Positions 16,325 to 23,583 of a DNA stretch of 48,428 nt are shown piece after piece. Position numbers and translations under genes: made by a program. The stretch's first letter is position 1. Every line of letters starts with the position of its first letter. Location of the stretch: NCBI GenBank assembly GCA_020628815.1, contig JAHDEN010000025.1, forward strand, positions 1 through 48,428, in the 5' to 3' direction. This DNA is from Chloroflexota bacterium (GTDB taxonomy: Bacteria; Chloroflexota; Anaerolineae; Promineifilales; Promineifilaceae). Under the pieces are notes generated by a model. It made no database searches. It was not told the origin of the DNA and saw only the letters and a program-made list of their open reading frames with translations.

Positions 16325-17190
16325 GTGACCTCTGTTGGTGTGGGTTGATCTTGGATGGAAAAAATGACCCGGCCGATAATGGCAACAACCACAATGGCGC
16401 TGCCAATGATGGCGTAAAATCCAGGTGTCTCCCCCGCAAAAAGGGCGACCCAGACCGGGTTTAGGATCGGCTCTATCGCCATGATGACGATAATTTCAAC
16501 GGCCGATAAATGGGGGATAGCAAGGGTGTAAAAAACAAACGAGATACCGATTTGAAAAACGCCTAATCCCAAAATTAGCAAAAAATTGTTTAACGTAAAT
16601 GGTTGATCGAACATAAAAGGCAGCCCGATAAAGAAGGCAAAGATCGCCCCCAGAACCGCAATCTCACCGGCCGCATGGCTCTCAGCTCGCAGCAAAATCA
16701 CCATGCATGCCATCAAGAGGCCGCTCACAATCGCCACAAGATTCCCATTGAACCCGTCGGTTGAAAGCTGATCTGCAAAAAACAGCCCCATACCTGGAAC
16801 GATAAGGGCTACTGCGGCCCAATCGATCCAACGGGGCTTTTCTGCCAAGAAGAAAAAACTGCCTAAAATTACCCAAATCGGCGCGGTAAATTGCAGAAAG
16901 ATGGCGTTTGCGGCCGTCGTCATTTTAGTTGCTGAAATAAAGGTGATATTGGTGAAGGTGTACGCCAAAGCACCCAAGATCATCGGCCGATTAAAACTGG
17001 GCCACTGGTAGTCAGCCCCACCCATCCGGCGCAGTGCCACGATGATGACCACGGCCGAAATGCCGCTCCGAGCTGCGTTTAAAGGTAAAGCCTCCCAATC
17101 AGACAGCTTAATGAAAACCCCGCCGAGACTAAACAGGGTTGATGCTAAAATCAACATGAGAACGGCACGCAGGTGCGTAGATTTAATCAT
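16321..17190 (-). CDS. EamA/DMT-family permease
   Basis: A 289-residue inner-membrane protein with about ten hydrophobic segments arranged as two EamA repeats. The first begins LMLILASTLFSLGGVFIKL; family hallmarks are AAANAIFLQFTAPIWVIL (end of repeat 1) and SAVEIIVIMAIEPILNPVWVALFAGE (end of repeat 2). Members export metabolites or amino acids; the substrate here is unknown. On the minus strand the cupin gene lies directly upstream in genomic coordinates but downstream in transcription, with an ATGA overlap, so both are coupled. The ribosome site is weak. Confidence 0.9.
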   Translation of the reverse strand: MIKSTHLRAVLMLILASTLFSLGGVFIKLSDWEALPLNAARSGISAVVIIVALRRMGGADYQWPSFNRPMILGALAYTFTNITFISATKMTTAANAIFLQFTAPIWVILGSFFFLAEKPRWIDWAAVALIVPGMGLFFADQLSTDGFNGNLVAIVSGLLMACMVILLRAESHAAGEIAVLGAIFAFFIGLPFMFDQPFTLNNFLLILGLGVFQIGISFVFYTLAIPHLSAVEIIVIMAIEPILNPVWVALFAGETPGFYAIIGSAIVVVAIIGRVIFSIQDQPTPTEVT

Positions 17191-17302
17191 TATTTATCGG
17201 TTAATTGTGCTCAGGGCGCGTTGAAAGAATAGGAGCAATTCAGAATAAACACCTAATACAATCTTCATCTTTTGATTTTCGATTTGTGAATGGGCAAACG
17301 GG

Positions 17303-18166
17303 TTACTCAGCAACCATGCGATTGACGCATTTGCCTAATCCTTCGATTTCAACCGTGACCTCATCCCCCGGTTTTAGCCATACTTGTGGGCTCATCCCTA
17401 AAATTACACCTTCAGGCGTGCCGGTCGAAATAACGTCCCCCGGCCGCAGTGTGAAATATTGGCTGATATAGCTAATAATTTTGTTGATGTTAAAGGCAAG
17501 GTCGGCCGTGTTTGAATTTTGGCGTAACTCTCCATTGACGTGGGTGGTTAGCTGTAAATTGTGCGGGTCACCAACTTCATCGGCCGTAACCAAATACGGG
17601 CCGATGGGGAGCCCTTTGTCCATCGTTTTGCCCAGGAGCCATTGGCTCGTAAGCATCTGTAAATCACGCACGCTCATATCATTAATGGTGCAGTAGCCAA
17701 AAACATAATCCAGAGCTTCTTCCTCGCTCACATAGCGGCACTCTTTCCCAATCACAACTCCCAGTTCAACCTCATAATCATATTGAACCGCGTTGCTGGG
17801 TAACGGCACATCTTCGGTGTGGGCCGCCAGTGCGTTGTTGAACTTCGAGAATAAAACCGGCGTATCTGGCAATGTTGCTCCCGCCTCTTCTGCATGTTTT
17901 TTGTAGTTAAGCCCAATGCAAATAATTTTTTCAGGATTGGCTACGCACGGAGCAAAGTAAATTTCATCTTCGCTAAGGTAACTGTCGGCGGCCGCTTCAA
18001 TCGCTTGCAAGGATTTTGTGCCAAAATGGAGCACCGAATCAATGTCAGAAGGTGCTGCTATCTCTAAAGCCATAGCGGTCGCCTCTACATCGATGATGCC
18101 CTTGACTGTTTTGATCCCCAAGCGTTTGTTGGGATTGTCAGAAGTTGAAAATGATAGAAGTTTCAT
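17303..18166 (-). CDS. Fumarylacetoacetate hydrolase-family protein
   Basis: A 287-residue member of the FAH fold. The N-terminal part is a short lead domain; the catalytic core starts at about residue 75 (IICIGLNYKKHAEEAG). Metal-binding acidic residues are in YDYEVELGVVIG and in the following NDMSVRDLQ; QWLLGKTMDKGLPIGPYL and STGTPEGVILGMSP are family boxes. The closest subfamily type is the ureidoglycolate lyase / 2,4-diketo-3-deoxy-sugar-acid / homoprotocatechuate-isomerase group. It should cleave or hydrolyse a C-C or related bond in a small acid. It is separated by 112 bases from the EamA gene, on the same strand, so it may head that transcript. Ribosome site weak (GAG). Confidence 0.9.
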   Translation of the reverse strand: MKLLSFSTSDNPNKRLGIKTVKGIIDVEATAMALEIAAPSDIDSVLHFGTKSLQAIEAAADSYLSEDEIYFAPCVANPEKIICIGLNYKKHAEEAGATLPDTPVLFSKFNNALAAHTEDVPLPSNAVQYDYEVELGVVIGKECRYVSEEEALDYVFGYCTINDMSVRDLQMLTSQWLLGKTMDKGLPIGPYLVTADEVGDPHNLQLTTHVNGELRQNSNTADLAFNINKIISYISQYFTLRPGDVISTGTPEGVILGMSPQVWLKPGDEVTVEIEGLGKCVNRMVAE

Positions 18167-18527
18167 TTGATTTCACTCTTTCTGCCCTGAAGGGCATATA
18201 AATTTTGGGGGCTTTTGCTTGCCAAGCACCTTGATTGAAAGGTGATCTCGCAGTCGTAGAACACGTGCGAAGCTAAAGCCTCGATTTTAATTCTACTCTT
18301 CAATTAAAAATGTCACGAATTTGTTTGGATACCAATGAGAATTATGAGATTTTCTGCAGTAGCCACCGAGATAAACAAACTGGTTCAAGGGAAGACAAGA
18401 TTGATAACTTTGGCTTAGAAATGATTTGTTCATTTAGCGACCGGACTGATAAAATGAGATCAGTCGGTGATGATTTTGTTTAATATGAAGCCCCTTTGCC
18501 AACTATAAAATTAACGAAAGAGGAAAA
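18167..18527. promoter_or_regulatory. Divergent intergenic region with hairpins
   Basis: This 361-base region separates the FAH gene (minus) and the first metalloprotease (plus). It holds three inverted repeats: GCCCT/AGGGC at 18184-18195, CACCTT/AAGGTG at 18227-18244, and a stronger one, ACCGGACTGAT (18440-18450) with ATCAGTCGGT (18459-18468), ten pairs with one bulge. The last lies 60 bases before the protease start and could be an operator or a leader hairpin. TATAAA occurs 23 bases before the start; I see no convincing -35 box. Confidence 0.4.
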
Positions 18528-19679
18528 ATGAAACTTAAAAATATTTTCAATTCAAAGTTGATGCTGGTGATTGCATTAACCGCCATGCTTACTCTGGTTG
18601 CTACGAGCTTTGCAGATGAAAATGGAGAAAGCGCTGGCGGGGAGGAAATACCTGATACACAGTTTGTAGGCGAAGAAAGTAGCGGGCCTGTGCAAATGAT
18701 TAACACACATAATCATATTTTTAGAGCCGGACTAGATGACACTCAGAAAAGTGTTCCCGCCCCTGCGAATCTTAACCGGGCGGTCCAAACAAGCCGGATC
18801 TTGGTTCAGTTTAATCCTGATTCATGTGAAGAAGCGACCTCGCCTTGGCCAGAAGAGGCAAAAGCTGCATTCCAGCATGCAACCGATATTTGGTCTACGA
18901 TTGTTAAATCAAAAGTAACGATCATAGTTGATGCTTGTTGGGCCACACTTCCTACAGGCGTTTTGGGGTCAGCTCGCGCAGATAACTTTTGGCGCGACTT
19001 TGATGAAGCACCAATGGCAAATACTTGGTACCCCAGTGCAATTGCAAATGCTTTAGTCGGTGAAGACATTGACCCGAAAAGATCAGACATTATTGCCACT
19101 TTTAATAACCAAGGTTTCGATTGGTATTTTGGCACAGACGGCAACCCTGGAGCCAACCAGTTTGACTTTCCGTCGGTCATTTTGCATGAAATCGGACATG
19201 GGATGGGTTTTGCTGGCTCAATGGTTGTTTTAAACGACGGCCGGGGATTGTGGGGACTCACCTTAAATTTGGACAATGCTTTTCCATTTTCTTATGACCG
19301 TTTTACCCGCAACGGAGGGTTGTTCTTGGTTACAGCATATCCAAATCTTTCTGCCAATTTGGCCACTGCTTTAACGAGTGAAAATATTCGATTCTCTGGA
19401 TCTGGAGCTACAAGCGGCAACGGTGGGACCAACCCTGAACTTTTTGCGCCGAGTTCATGGATTCAAGGTACCAGTTACTCCCATTTAGATTTGAGTTTTG
19501 GAACCACCCCAGATGCATTGATGATTGGCTTTTTATCAAGAGGTGTCGCAATTCACGACCTTGGCCCCATTTCACGAGGACTAATTAATGACGTTGGTTG
19601 GAGTGGTGCCGCCCCCGGCATTCCATTCAGCGAGTTAGACTTTGATATCTTCTTGCCCTTTGTACATCGTAATCAGTAA
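18528..19679 (+). CDS. Secreted zinc metalloprotease, paralogue 1
   Basis: A 383-residue exported protein. An N-terminal signal peptide (MKLKNIFNSKLMLVIALTAM, likely cut near SFA-DE) leads to a mature chain with the zincin motif HEIGHGMGF at about residue 222, where H, E and H bind and activate zinc. A downstream SHLDLSFGTTPDALMIGFLSRG and a terminal GLINDVGW resemble secreted HEXXH proteins that carry SHWD...LMEP...RDIGW. Two cysteines (NPDSC and VDACW) are shared with the paralogue and may form a disulfide. The protein ends in DIFLPFVHRNQ, a tail also conserved in the paralogue. GAGG precedes the ATG by four bases. The gene region is almost without CGGCCG. Substrate unknown. Confidence 0.85.
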   Translation: MKLKNIFNSKLMLVIALTAMLTLVATSFADENGESAGGEEIPDTQFVGEESSGPVQMINTHNHIFRAGLDDTQKSVPAPANLNRAVQTSRILVQFNPDSCEEATSPWPEEAKAAFQHATDIWSTIVKSKVTIIVDACWATLPTGVLGSARADNFWRDFDEAPMANTWYPSAIANALVGEDIDPKRSDIIATFNNQGFDWYFGTDGNPGANQFDFPSVILHEIGHGMGFAGSMVVLNDGRGLWGLTLNLDNAFPFSYDRFTRNGGLFLVTAYPNLSANLATALTSENIRFSGSGATSGNGGTNPELFAPSSWIQGTSYSHLDLSFGTTPDALMIGFLSRGVAIHDLGPISRGLINDVGWSGAAPGIPFSELDFDIFLPFVHRNQ

Positions 19680-20024
19680 CAACTGACACGTTCGATATGC
19701 TTGTCAGGTTTTCGTTTTTCTTTGGTTTTAGAGCCACTGTTTGACGAAAACTTGACAGGCCTATATTGGGAAAGTGCCTAACATGAGCTACTAATAACTT
19801 GCCTGAACGTGATATTCAGGTGTTGAGGGTGCCGCAAAAAATTTCTGGCTGTTATCGGAAAACATCCTCATGGCTTAGCTACCAACTGTATAGTTGCGAT
19901 TAATTTTGGTATGACAATTTTGATCGGTTACGGATAATATTACGCAGCGGTGAGAGGCAGACTGATTTAGTCGAGAGTGCTTGCAGCTCTTTAGGGCCCT
20001 CACAAAGAAGTGGAATGAGGAAAA
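19680..20024. other. Spacer between the two protease genes
   Basis: This 345-base stretch has no credible gene. It contains a 14-base inverted repeat with one mismatch (19702-19715 and 19744-19757, core GTTTTCG/CGAAAAC), a possible terminator of the first protease gene. It also has a six-base hairpin, CCTGAA/TTCAGG (19802-19820). The last 15 bases carry GAGGAAAA, the same ribosome site used by the first protease gene. Confidence 0.45.
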
Positions 20025-21146
20025 ATGAATAACCAATCCCATAGCAGAACAAAGATCTTGCTGTTTTTAGCTTTTGCGACTTTACTAACTTTGGCACCTA
20101 CAGCCTTTGCAGATCCAGAACCTCTTGAATTTAACCCAGACGATAACCAGATTGTCAAGCCCGAATACATAAAAAACGCGAAGCAGGTCGTTCTTTTGGC
20201 CGGGAACGATATTCAACAAGCTTCAATCCCAGCAGCTGCAAATCTTTCGCGTGCACCACAACGAAGCACCATTAACGTTAATTTTAATCCACCGTCGTGC
20301 GGCTCAAACGTTCAGCCATGGCCTGCAGACGCTCGAAATGCATTCGAGTTTGCTACGGATATTTGGTCTTCTTTTGTGGGGTCACAAGTGGCAATTGAGG
20401 TAGATGCTTGTTGGGCTGATTTACCGTCGGGGGTGTTAGGTGCAGCTGGACCCTTAGGTTTTTGGCGTGACTTTGATGGCGCTCCCGGTGCCGGAATATG
20501 GTTTCCAAATGCTTTAGCAAATGCATTGGCGGGGAGAGATCTCGACCAAAATACATCAGATATTCGTGCAACGTTTGCTGCGAGTGGAATTGACTGGTAT
20601 TTCCCTACCGATGGAAATGTTGGTGCGGATCAGTACGACTTTGCTACTGTTATTTTGCATGAAATCGGGCACGGCCTGGGATTTAGTGGCTCTATGCAAG
20701 TCTCGAACGGGCAAGCTGGCTGGGGATTTGGTGAAACTACACTTTACCCAATAGGCTACGATTTCTTTACTGTAAACAGTAGCAGTCAACGTTTAATCGA
20801 CACTTCGGCCTTTCCCAACCCATCAGCCCAATTGTTGCAACAGCTACAAAGTGGCAGCCTTTTCTTCTTGGGTGAAAATGCGATCAGGGCTAATGGTGGC
20901 GCCGCTGTTCCAATCTATGCACCACCAAGTTGGGTTCAAGGGACAAGCTACTCTCACCTTGATCTGAGCTATTCGACGACCAGCGATGCTTTGATGATCG
21001 GATTCTTGTCACGAGGTACCTCGATTCACAATGTTGGCCCTGTTTCAAAAGGGCTGTTGCATGATGTTGGCTGGGCGTACACCCGTGCAGAGATTAGCGC
21101 AGGTGACATTACCTCAACTGTGTATTTGCCATTTGTGGCCCGATAA
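20025..21146 (+). CDS. Secreted zinc metalloprotease, paralogue 2
   Basis: A 373-residue paralogue of the preceding protein, alignable over the whole mature chain. It has a signal peptide (core ILLFLAFATLLTLAPTAFA, cut before DPEP), the motif HEIGHGLGFSGSM near residue 214, cysteines in NPPSC and VDACW, and SHLDLSYSTTSDALMIGFLSRG. It ends GLLHDVGW, then a linker, then TVYLPFVAR. Many positions differ from paralogue 1, so the duplication is not recent, yet the end tail is kept while the linker before it is not. Probably an extracellular protease that supplies peptides to the cell. GAGG lies four bases before the ATG. Its stop lies only six bases from the convergent SMP-30 gene. No CGGCCG occurs within it. 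Confidence 0.85.
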   Translation: MNNQSHSRTKILLFLAFATLLTLAPTAFADPEPLEFNPDDNQIVKPEYIKNAKQVVLLAGNDIQQASIPAAANLSRAPQRSTINVNFNPPSCGSNVQPWPADARNAFEFATDIWSSFVGSQVAIEVDACWADLPSGVLGAAGPLGFWRDFDGAPGAGIWFPNALANALAGRDLDQNTSDIRATFAASGIDWYFPTDGNVGADQYDFATVILHEIGHGLGFSGSMQVSNGQAGWGFGETTLYPIGYDFFTVNSSSQRLIDTSAFPNPSAQLLQQLQSGSLFFLGENAIRANGGAAVPIYAPPSWVQGTSYSHLDLSYSTTSDALMIGFLSRGTSIHNVGPVSKGLLHDVGWAYTRAEISAGDITSTVYLPFVAR

Positions 21147-21152
21147 GCACTT

Positions 21153-22082
21153 TTACCCTTTAAAGCGATAGGCCGGCCGGCCGGTGTACTTTGTTTGAAC
21201 TTTAAACATTGCACCGGCTGCTGGTTCATTCACCAGCTGCTTTTCGTTTAAGAAAATTCGTGCCGATGCGACAAATAGGGTGTCTAGATTGGGGCCACCA
21301 AATGTACAACACGTGATATTGGTCGCAGGGATAGGTAAAGCCTCGAGATGTTTGCCGGTAGCAGGGTCCCAACGGTGAACGGCGTTGCCACCAAAATGGG
21401 CGATCCAAACGTTATCTTCGCTATCAATCGTCATTCCATCCGGGTAACCTACCCCGCGCGGGATGTTGATGGCTGTCCGGCCGTTTGCGATTTCTCCCGT
21501 AGATTTGTCATAATCAAATGCGATTACCCGACGAGTAGGGGTGTCGATGTAGTACATCGTGTTTTCAGCCCCGTTCCACGTCATCCCATTTGATATGGTG
21601 ACGTTTTGTTTGATCGAGCTTACTTTTCCGTTGGGATCAAGCCGATACAACGATCCAGCTTCCTTTTCAGAGTAAAAGCCCATCGTACCTGCATAAAAGC
21701 TACCGTTAGGGCCAGGCTTTCCATCGTTAAATCGGTTGCCAGGCTGGTCCGCTTCTGGATCTGATATCGGTTCAATAGCGCCACTGGCGGGGTCAAAATA
21801 TGCGAAACCTGATGCAAGCGCAACAATAAGCCCCCCAGATTCACGGAGGCCTACAGTCCCCACGGCCGTTCCTAAATCGAACTCTTTGATTTCAGAGGTA
21901 GCTGTGTCGTAGCGAAACAGTTTGCCTTCATTGATGTCTATCCACCAAAGTGACTGCTCCCGTTCATCCCACAATGTCCCTTCCCCCAATTCAAACCGCT
22001 TGTCAGATAATTCACTGACACCGGAGTAAGATTGCTTTAATCCTAGAACTGATTTTAATTTTGTTGAATATACAAACGCCAT
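21153..22082 (-). CDS. SMP-30/gluconolactonase-family hydrolase
   Basis: A 309-residue six-bladed beta-propeller of the SMP-30/LRE group. The metal ligands typical of the family are present: Glu in LGEGTLW (residue 34), Asn in NRFNDGKPGPNG and in ISNGMTWN, and Asp in GYPDGMTID. These enzymes are calcium- or zinc-dependent lactonases that open sugar lactones such as gluconolactone. No signal peptide is visible, so it is probably cytoplasmic, acting in sugar-acid oxidation. Its last codons are written over a run of overlapping GGCC words (21170-21184). It converges on the second protease gene with almost no spacer. The gene for a helical-repeat protein lies 22 bases upstream on the same strand and may be cotranscribed. 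Confidence 0.92.
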   Translation of the reverse strand: MAFVYSTKLKSVLGLKQSYSGVSELSDKRFELGEGTLWDEREQSLWWIDINEGKLFRYDTATSEIKEFDLGTAVGTVGLRESGGLIVALASGFAYFDPASGAIEPISDPEADQPGNRFNDGKPGPNGSFYAGTMGFYSEKEAGSLYRLDPNGKVSSIKQNVTISNGMTWNGAENTMYYIDTPTRRVIAFDYDKSTGEIANGRTAINIPRGVGYPDGMTIDSEDNVWIAHFGGNAVHRWDPATGKHLEALPIPATNITCCTFGGPNLDTLFVASARIFLNEKQLVNEPAAGAMFKVQTKYTGRPAYRFKG

Positions 22083-22104
22083 TGATCCTCAAGGTTGTTT
22101 TGTT

Positions 22105-22599
22105 TTATTTCTTAATATTTCTGATTCTGGCTTTGACCGATGGGGCCTCATTTTCTAAAGCCTTAATCAGCAAAGCATCAACTTCTTCTGCAAACTCAGG
22201 GTGTTGTTGAGCTAAGTGATGGAGTCCGTTATATGTCCATGCACGCACAAATTTGTTTTTTGAGTTTAAGCACTGCCGTAAAAATGTGTGAACTGCATCT
22301 TTGTTTGATAAAGGAACGGTCAGTAAAGGGAGAATCTGCAAAAAGTGAAGCACCGTTTCCCAATGTTCCAGATCGGGCATTCGGGCATAAAGCCGCTTGA
22401 CTTGTGAGGTTGATAACGACGAGCCATCTTCTAAAAACGCTTTGAGCAGCCAGCTGGCACCTTTTTGTGCGGCCGGAAATTCAAGCATAGAAATTAAGTT
22501 GTCTGCAAAATCATCTTCCCGATGATACGTCTTGAAGATTGCTTTTATTCCTGCGGCCGATTTTCCATCCCATTCGGCCGTTTTTTGCTCAAGTGACAT
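22105..22599 (-). CDS. Small helical-repeat (HEAT-like) protein
   Basis: A 164-residue soluble protein that I do not recognise as a named family. Predicted helices alternate regularly, with HEAT-like wording near the C-terminus: FVRAWTYNGLHHLAQQHPEFAEEVDALLIKALENEAPSVKARIRNI. This pattern (RxxAxxxLxxL...A...PSVKARI) is typical of HEAT or DNA-alkylation-repair-type repeats that bind proteins or DNA. No enzyme motif, cysteine cluster or membrane segment is seen. It is encoded just upstream of the SMP-30 gene on the same strand. The start lacks a clear Shine-Dalgarno sequence. Function unknown. Confidence 0.7.
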   Translation of the reverse strand: MSLEQKTAEWDGKSAAGIKAIFKTYHREDDFADNLISMLEFPAAQKGASWLLKAFLEDGSSLSTSQVKRLYARMPDLEHWETVLHFLQILPLLTVPLSNKDAVHTFLRQCLNSKNKFVRAWTYNGLHHLAQQHPEFAEEVDALLIKALENEAPSVKARIRNIKK

Positions 22600-22700
22600 C
22601 GTTATTTAAAACCTGTTAAACGTTATTTGGCCCTAATCATACCGAAAAATGATGATTTCCCCACGGTTTGCCTGTGACAAGTGGGATGTGATTTTCCCCA

Positions 22701-22745
22701 TGCTATAATCGCTCGCGGTCGATTAGATTCCAAGGTAAATCGACC
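22701..22745 (+). promoter_or_regulatory. Extended -10 promoter and leader hairpin for the GT2 gene
   Basis: TGCTATAAT at 22701-22709 is a perfect extended -10 element; the -35 region is weak, as is usual for that class. Transcription would begin near 22716, exactly where an eight-base inverted repeat starts: GGTCGATT (22717-22724) with AATCGACC (22738-22745). The leader to the ATG at 22856 would be about 140 bases, long enough for regulation. I do not recognise a known riboswitch. Confidence 0.5.
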
Positions 22746-22855
22746 TATGTCAGGGTCTAAATGAAAACTTGTTTGGACTAGGCAACGCTAATTCTGTTCT
22801 AAAAGCAACAATTTTGCGCAGTTGAACATGAGGCTTTTTAAGGTGGAAAACGTAA

Positions 22856-23566
22856 ATGAAGCTATCCGTTATTATTTGCTGTTATAACGAAAAAGATTCA
22901 ATAGAAAGTGTGATACAGGCGACTGAGGCGGTTGATTTGGGTCCAGACTGGGACCGGGAAATTATTGTTGTTGATAATTTTTCAACCGATGGCACCCGTG
23001 AGATCCTAAGAACAATTGATCGGCCGGAAGTTCGAGTTTTGTACCACGAAAAAAATATGGGGAAAGGCTCGTCTATTCGTACCGGTATTGGGGCGATGAC
23101 CGGGGATTACATGATTATTCAAGACGCTGACACTGAATATGATCCGGCCGAACATCGGAAATTCTGCGAAAAAGTTGCGAAAGAAAACAACTCAGCGCTA
23201 TTTGGATCAAGGGTCTTAGGCGGACAAGCCATCTACGAATATGCCCACGCTTATTGGGGTGTCAGGTTGCTAACCGGCACAACCAACCTGCTTTTTGGCG
23301 GCAATTTAACCGATGTTGCAACTGCGACAAAAATGGTGCGCGGGGATTTGGTGCAAAGCTTGAACTTAAAAGGGACAACGTTTGATCTTGATTTTGAACT
23401 CCCGTGCAAAATTTTGCTGGCAGGCCATACGATCGAGGAACTTCCCATCAGCTATAACCCACGCACGTACGAAGAAGGGAAGAAAATTACGGTGATGGAT
23501 GGGGTGCGCGCGCTTCAAGTCATCGTGATGACCCGCTTGTTTTCAGGCCCAATCTATAAAAAATAA
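22856..23566 (+). CDS. Family 2 glycosyltransferase
   Basis: A 236-residue GT-A fold enzyme of the dolichyl-phosphate-mannose-synthase-like GT2 group. It begins with the strand KLSVIICCYNE. The nucleotide-sugar motifs are VVDNFSTDGTREIL and the metal-binding IIQDADTEYDP (Asp-x-Asp-type). NMGKGSSIRTGI and the conserved GTTFDLDFELPCKILL follow. It has no C-terminal membrane segments, so it is probably a soluble or peripheral enzyme that transfers a sugar from NDP-sugar to a lipid phosphate or a glycan. AGGTGG lies nine bases upstream of the ATG. It has its own promoter and long leader and no cotranscribed neighbour. Acceptor and sugar unknown. Confidence 0.92.
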   Translation: MKLSVIICCYNEKDSIESVIQATEAVDLGPDWDREIIVVDNFSTDGTREILRTIDRPEVRVLYHEKNMGKGSSIRTGIGAMTGDYMIIQDADTEYDPAEHRKFCEKVAKENNSALFGSRVLGGQAIYEYAHAYWGVRLLTGTTNLLFGGNLTDVATATKMVRGDLVQSLNLKGTTFDLDFELPCKILLAGHTIEELPISYNPRTYEEGKKITVMDGVRALQVIVMTRLFSGPIYKK

Positions 23567-23583
23567 GGGGATATGTGTTTATT

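Noticed and set aside
18528..21146. Mobile element carrying the protease pair
   Set aside because: No transposase, integrase, terminal repeats or target duplications were found; only the low CGGCCG density hints at transfer.
19600..21146. LPXTG or PEP-CTERM sorting signals
   Set aside because: The tails have no following hydrophobic helix and basic stop, and no sortase or exosortase gene is in the window.
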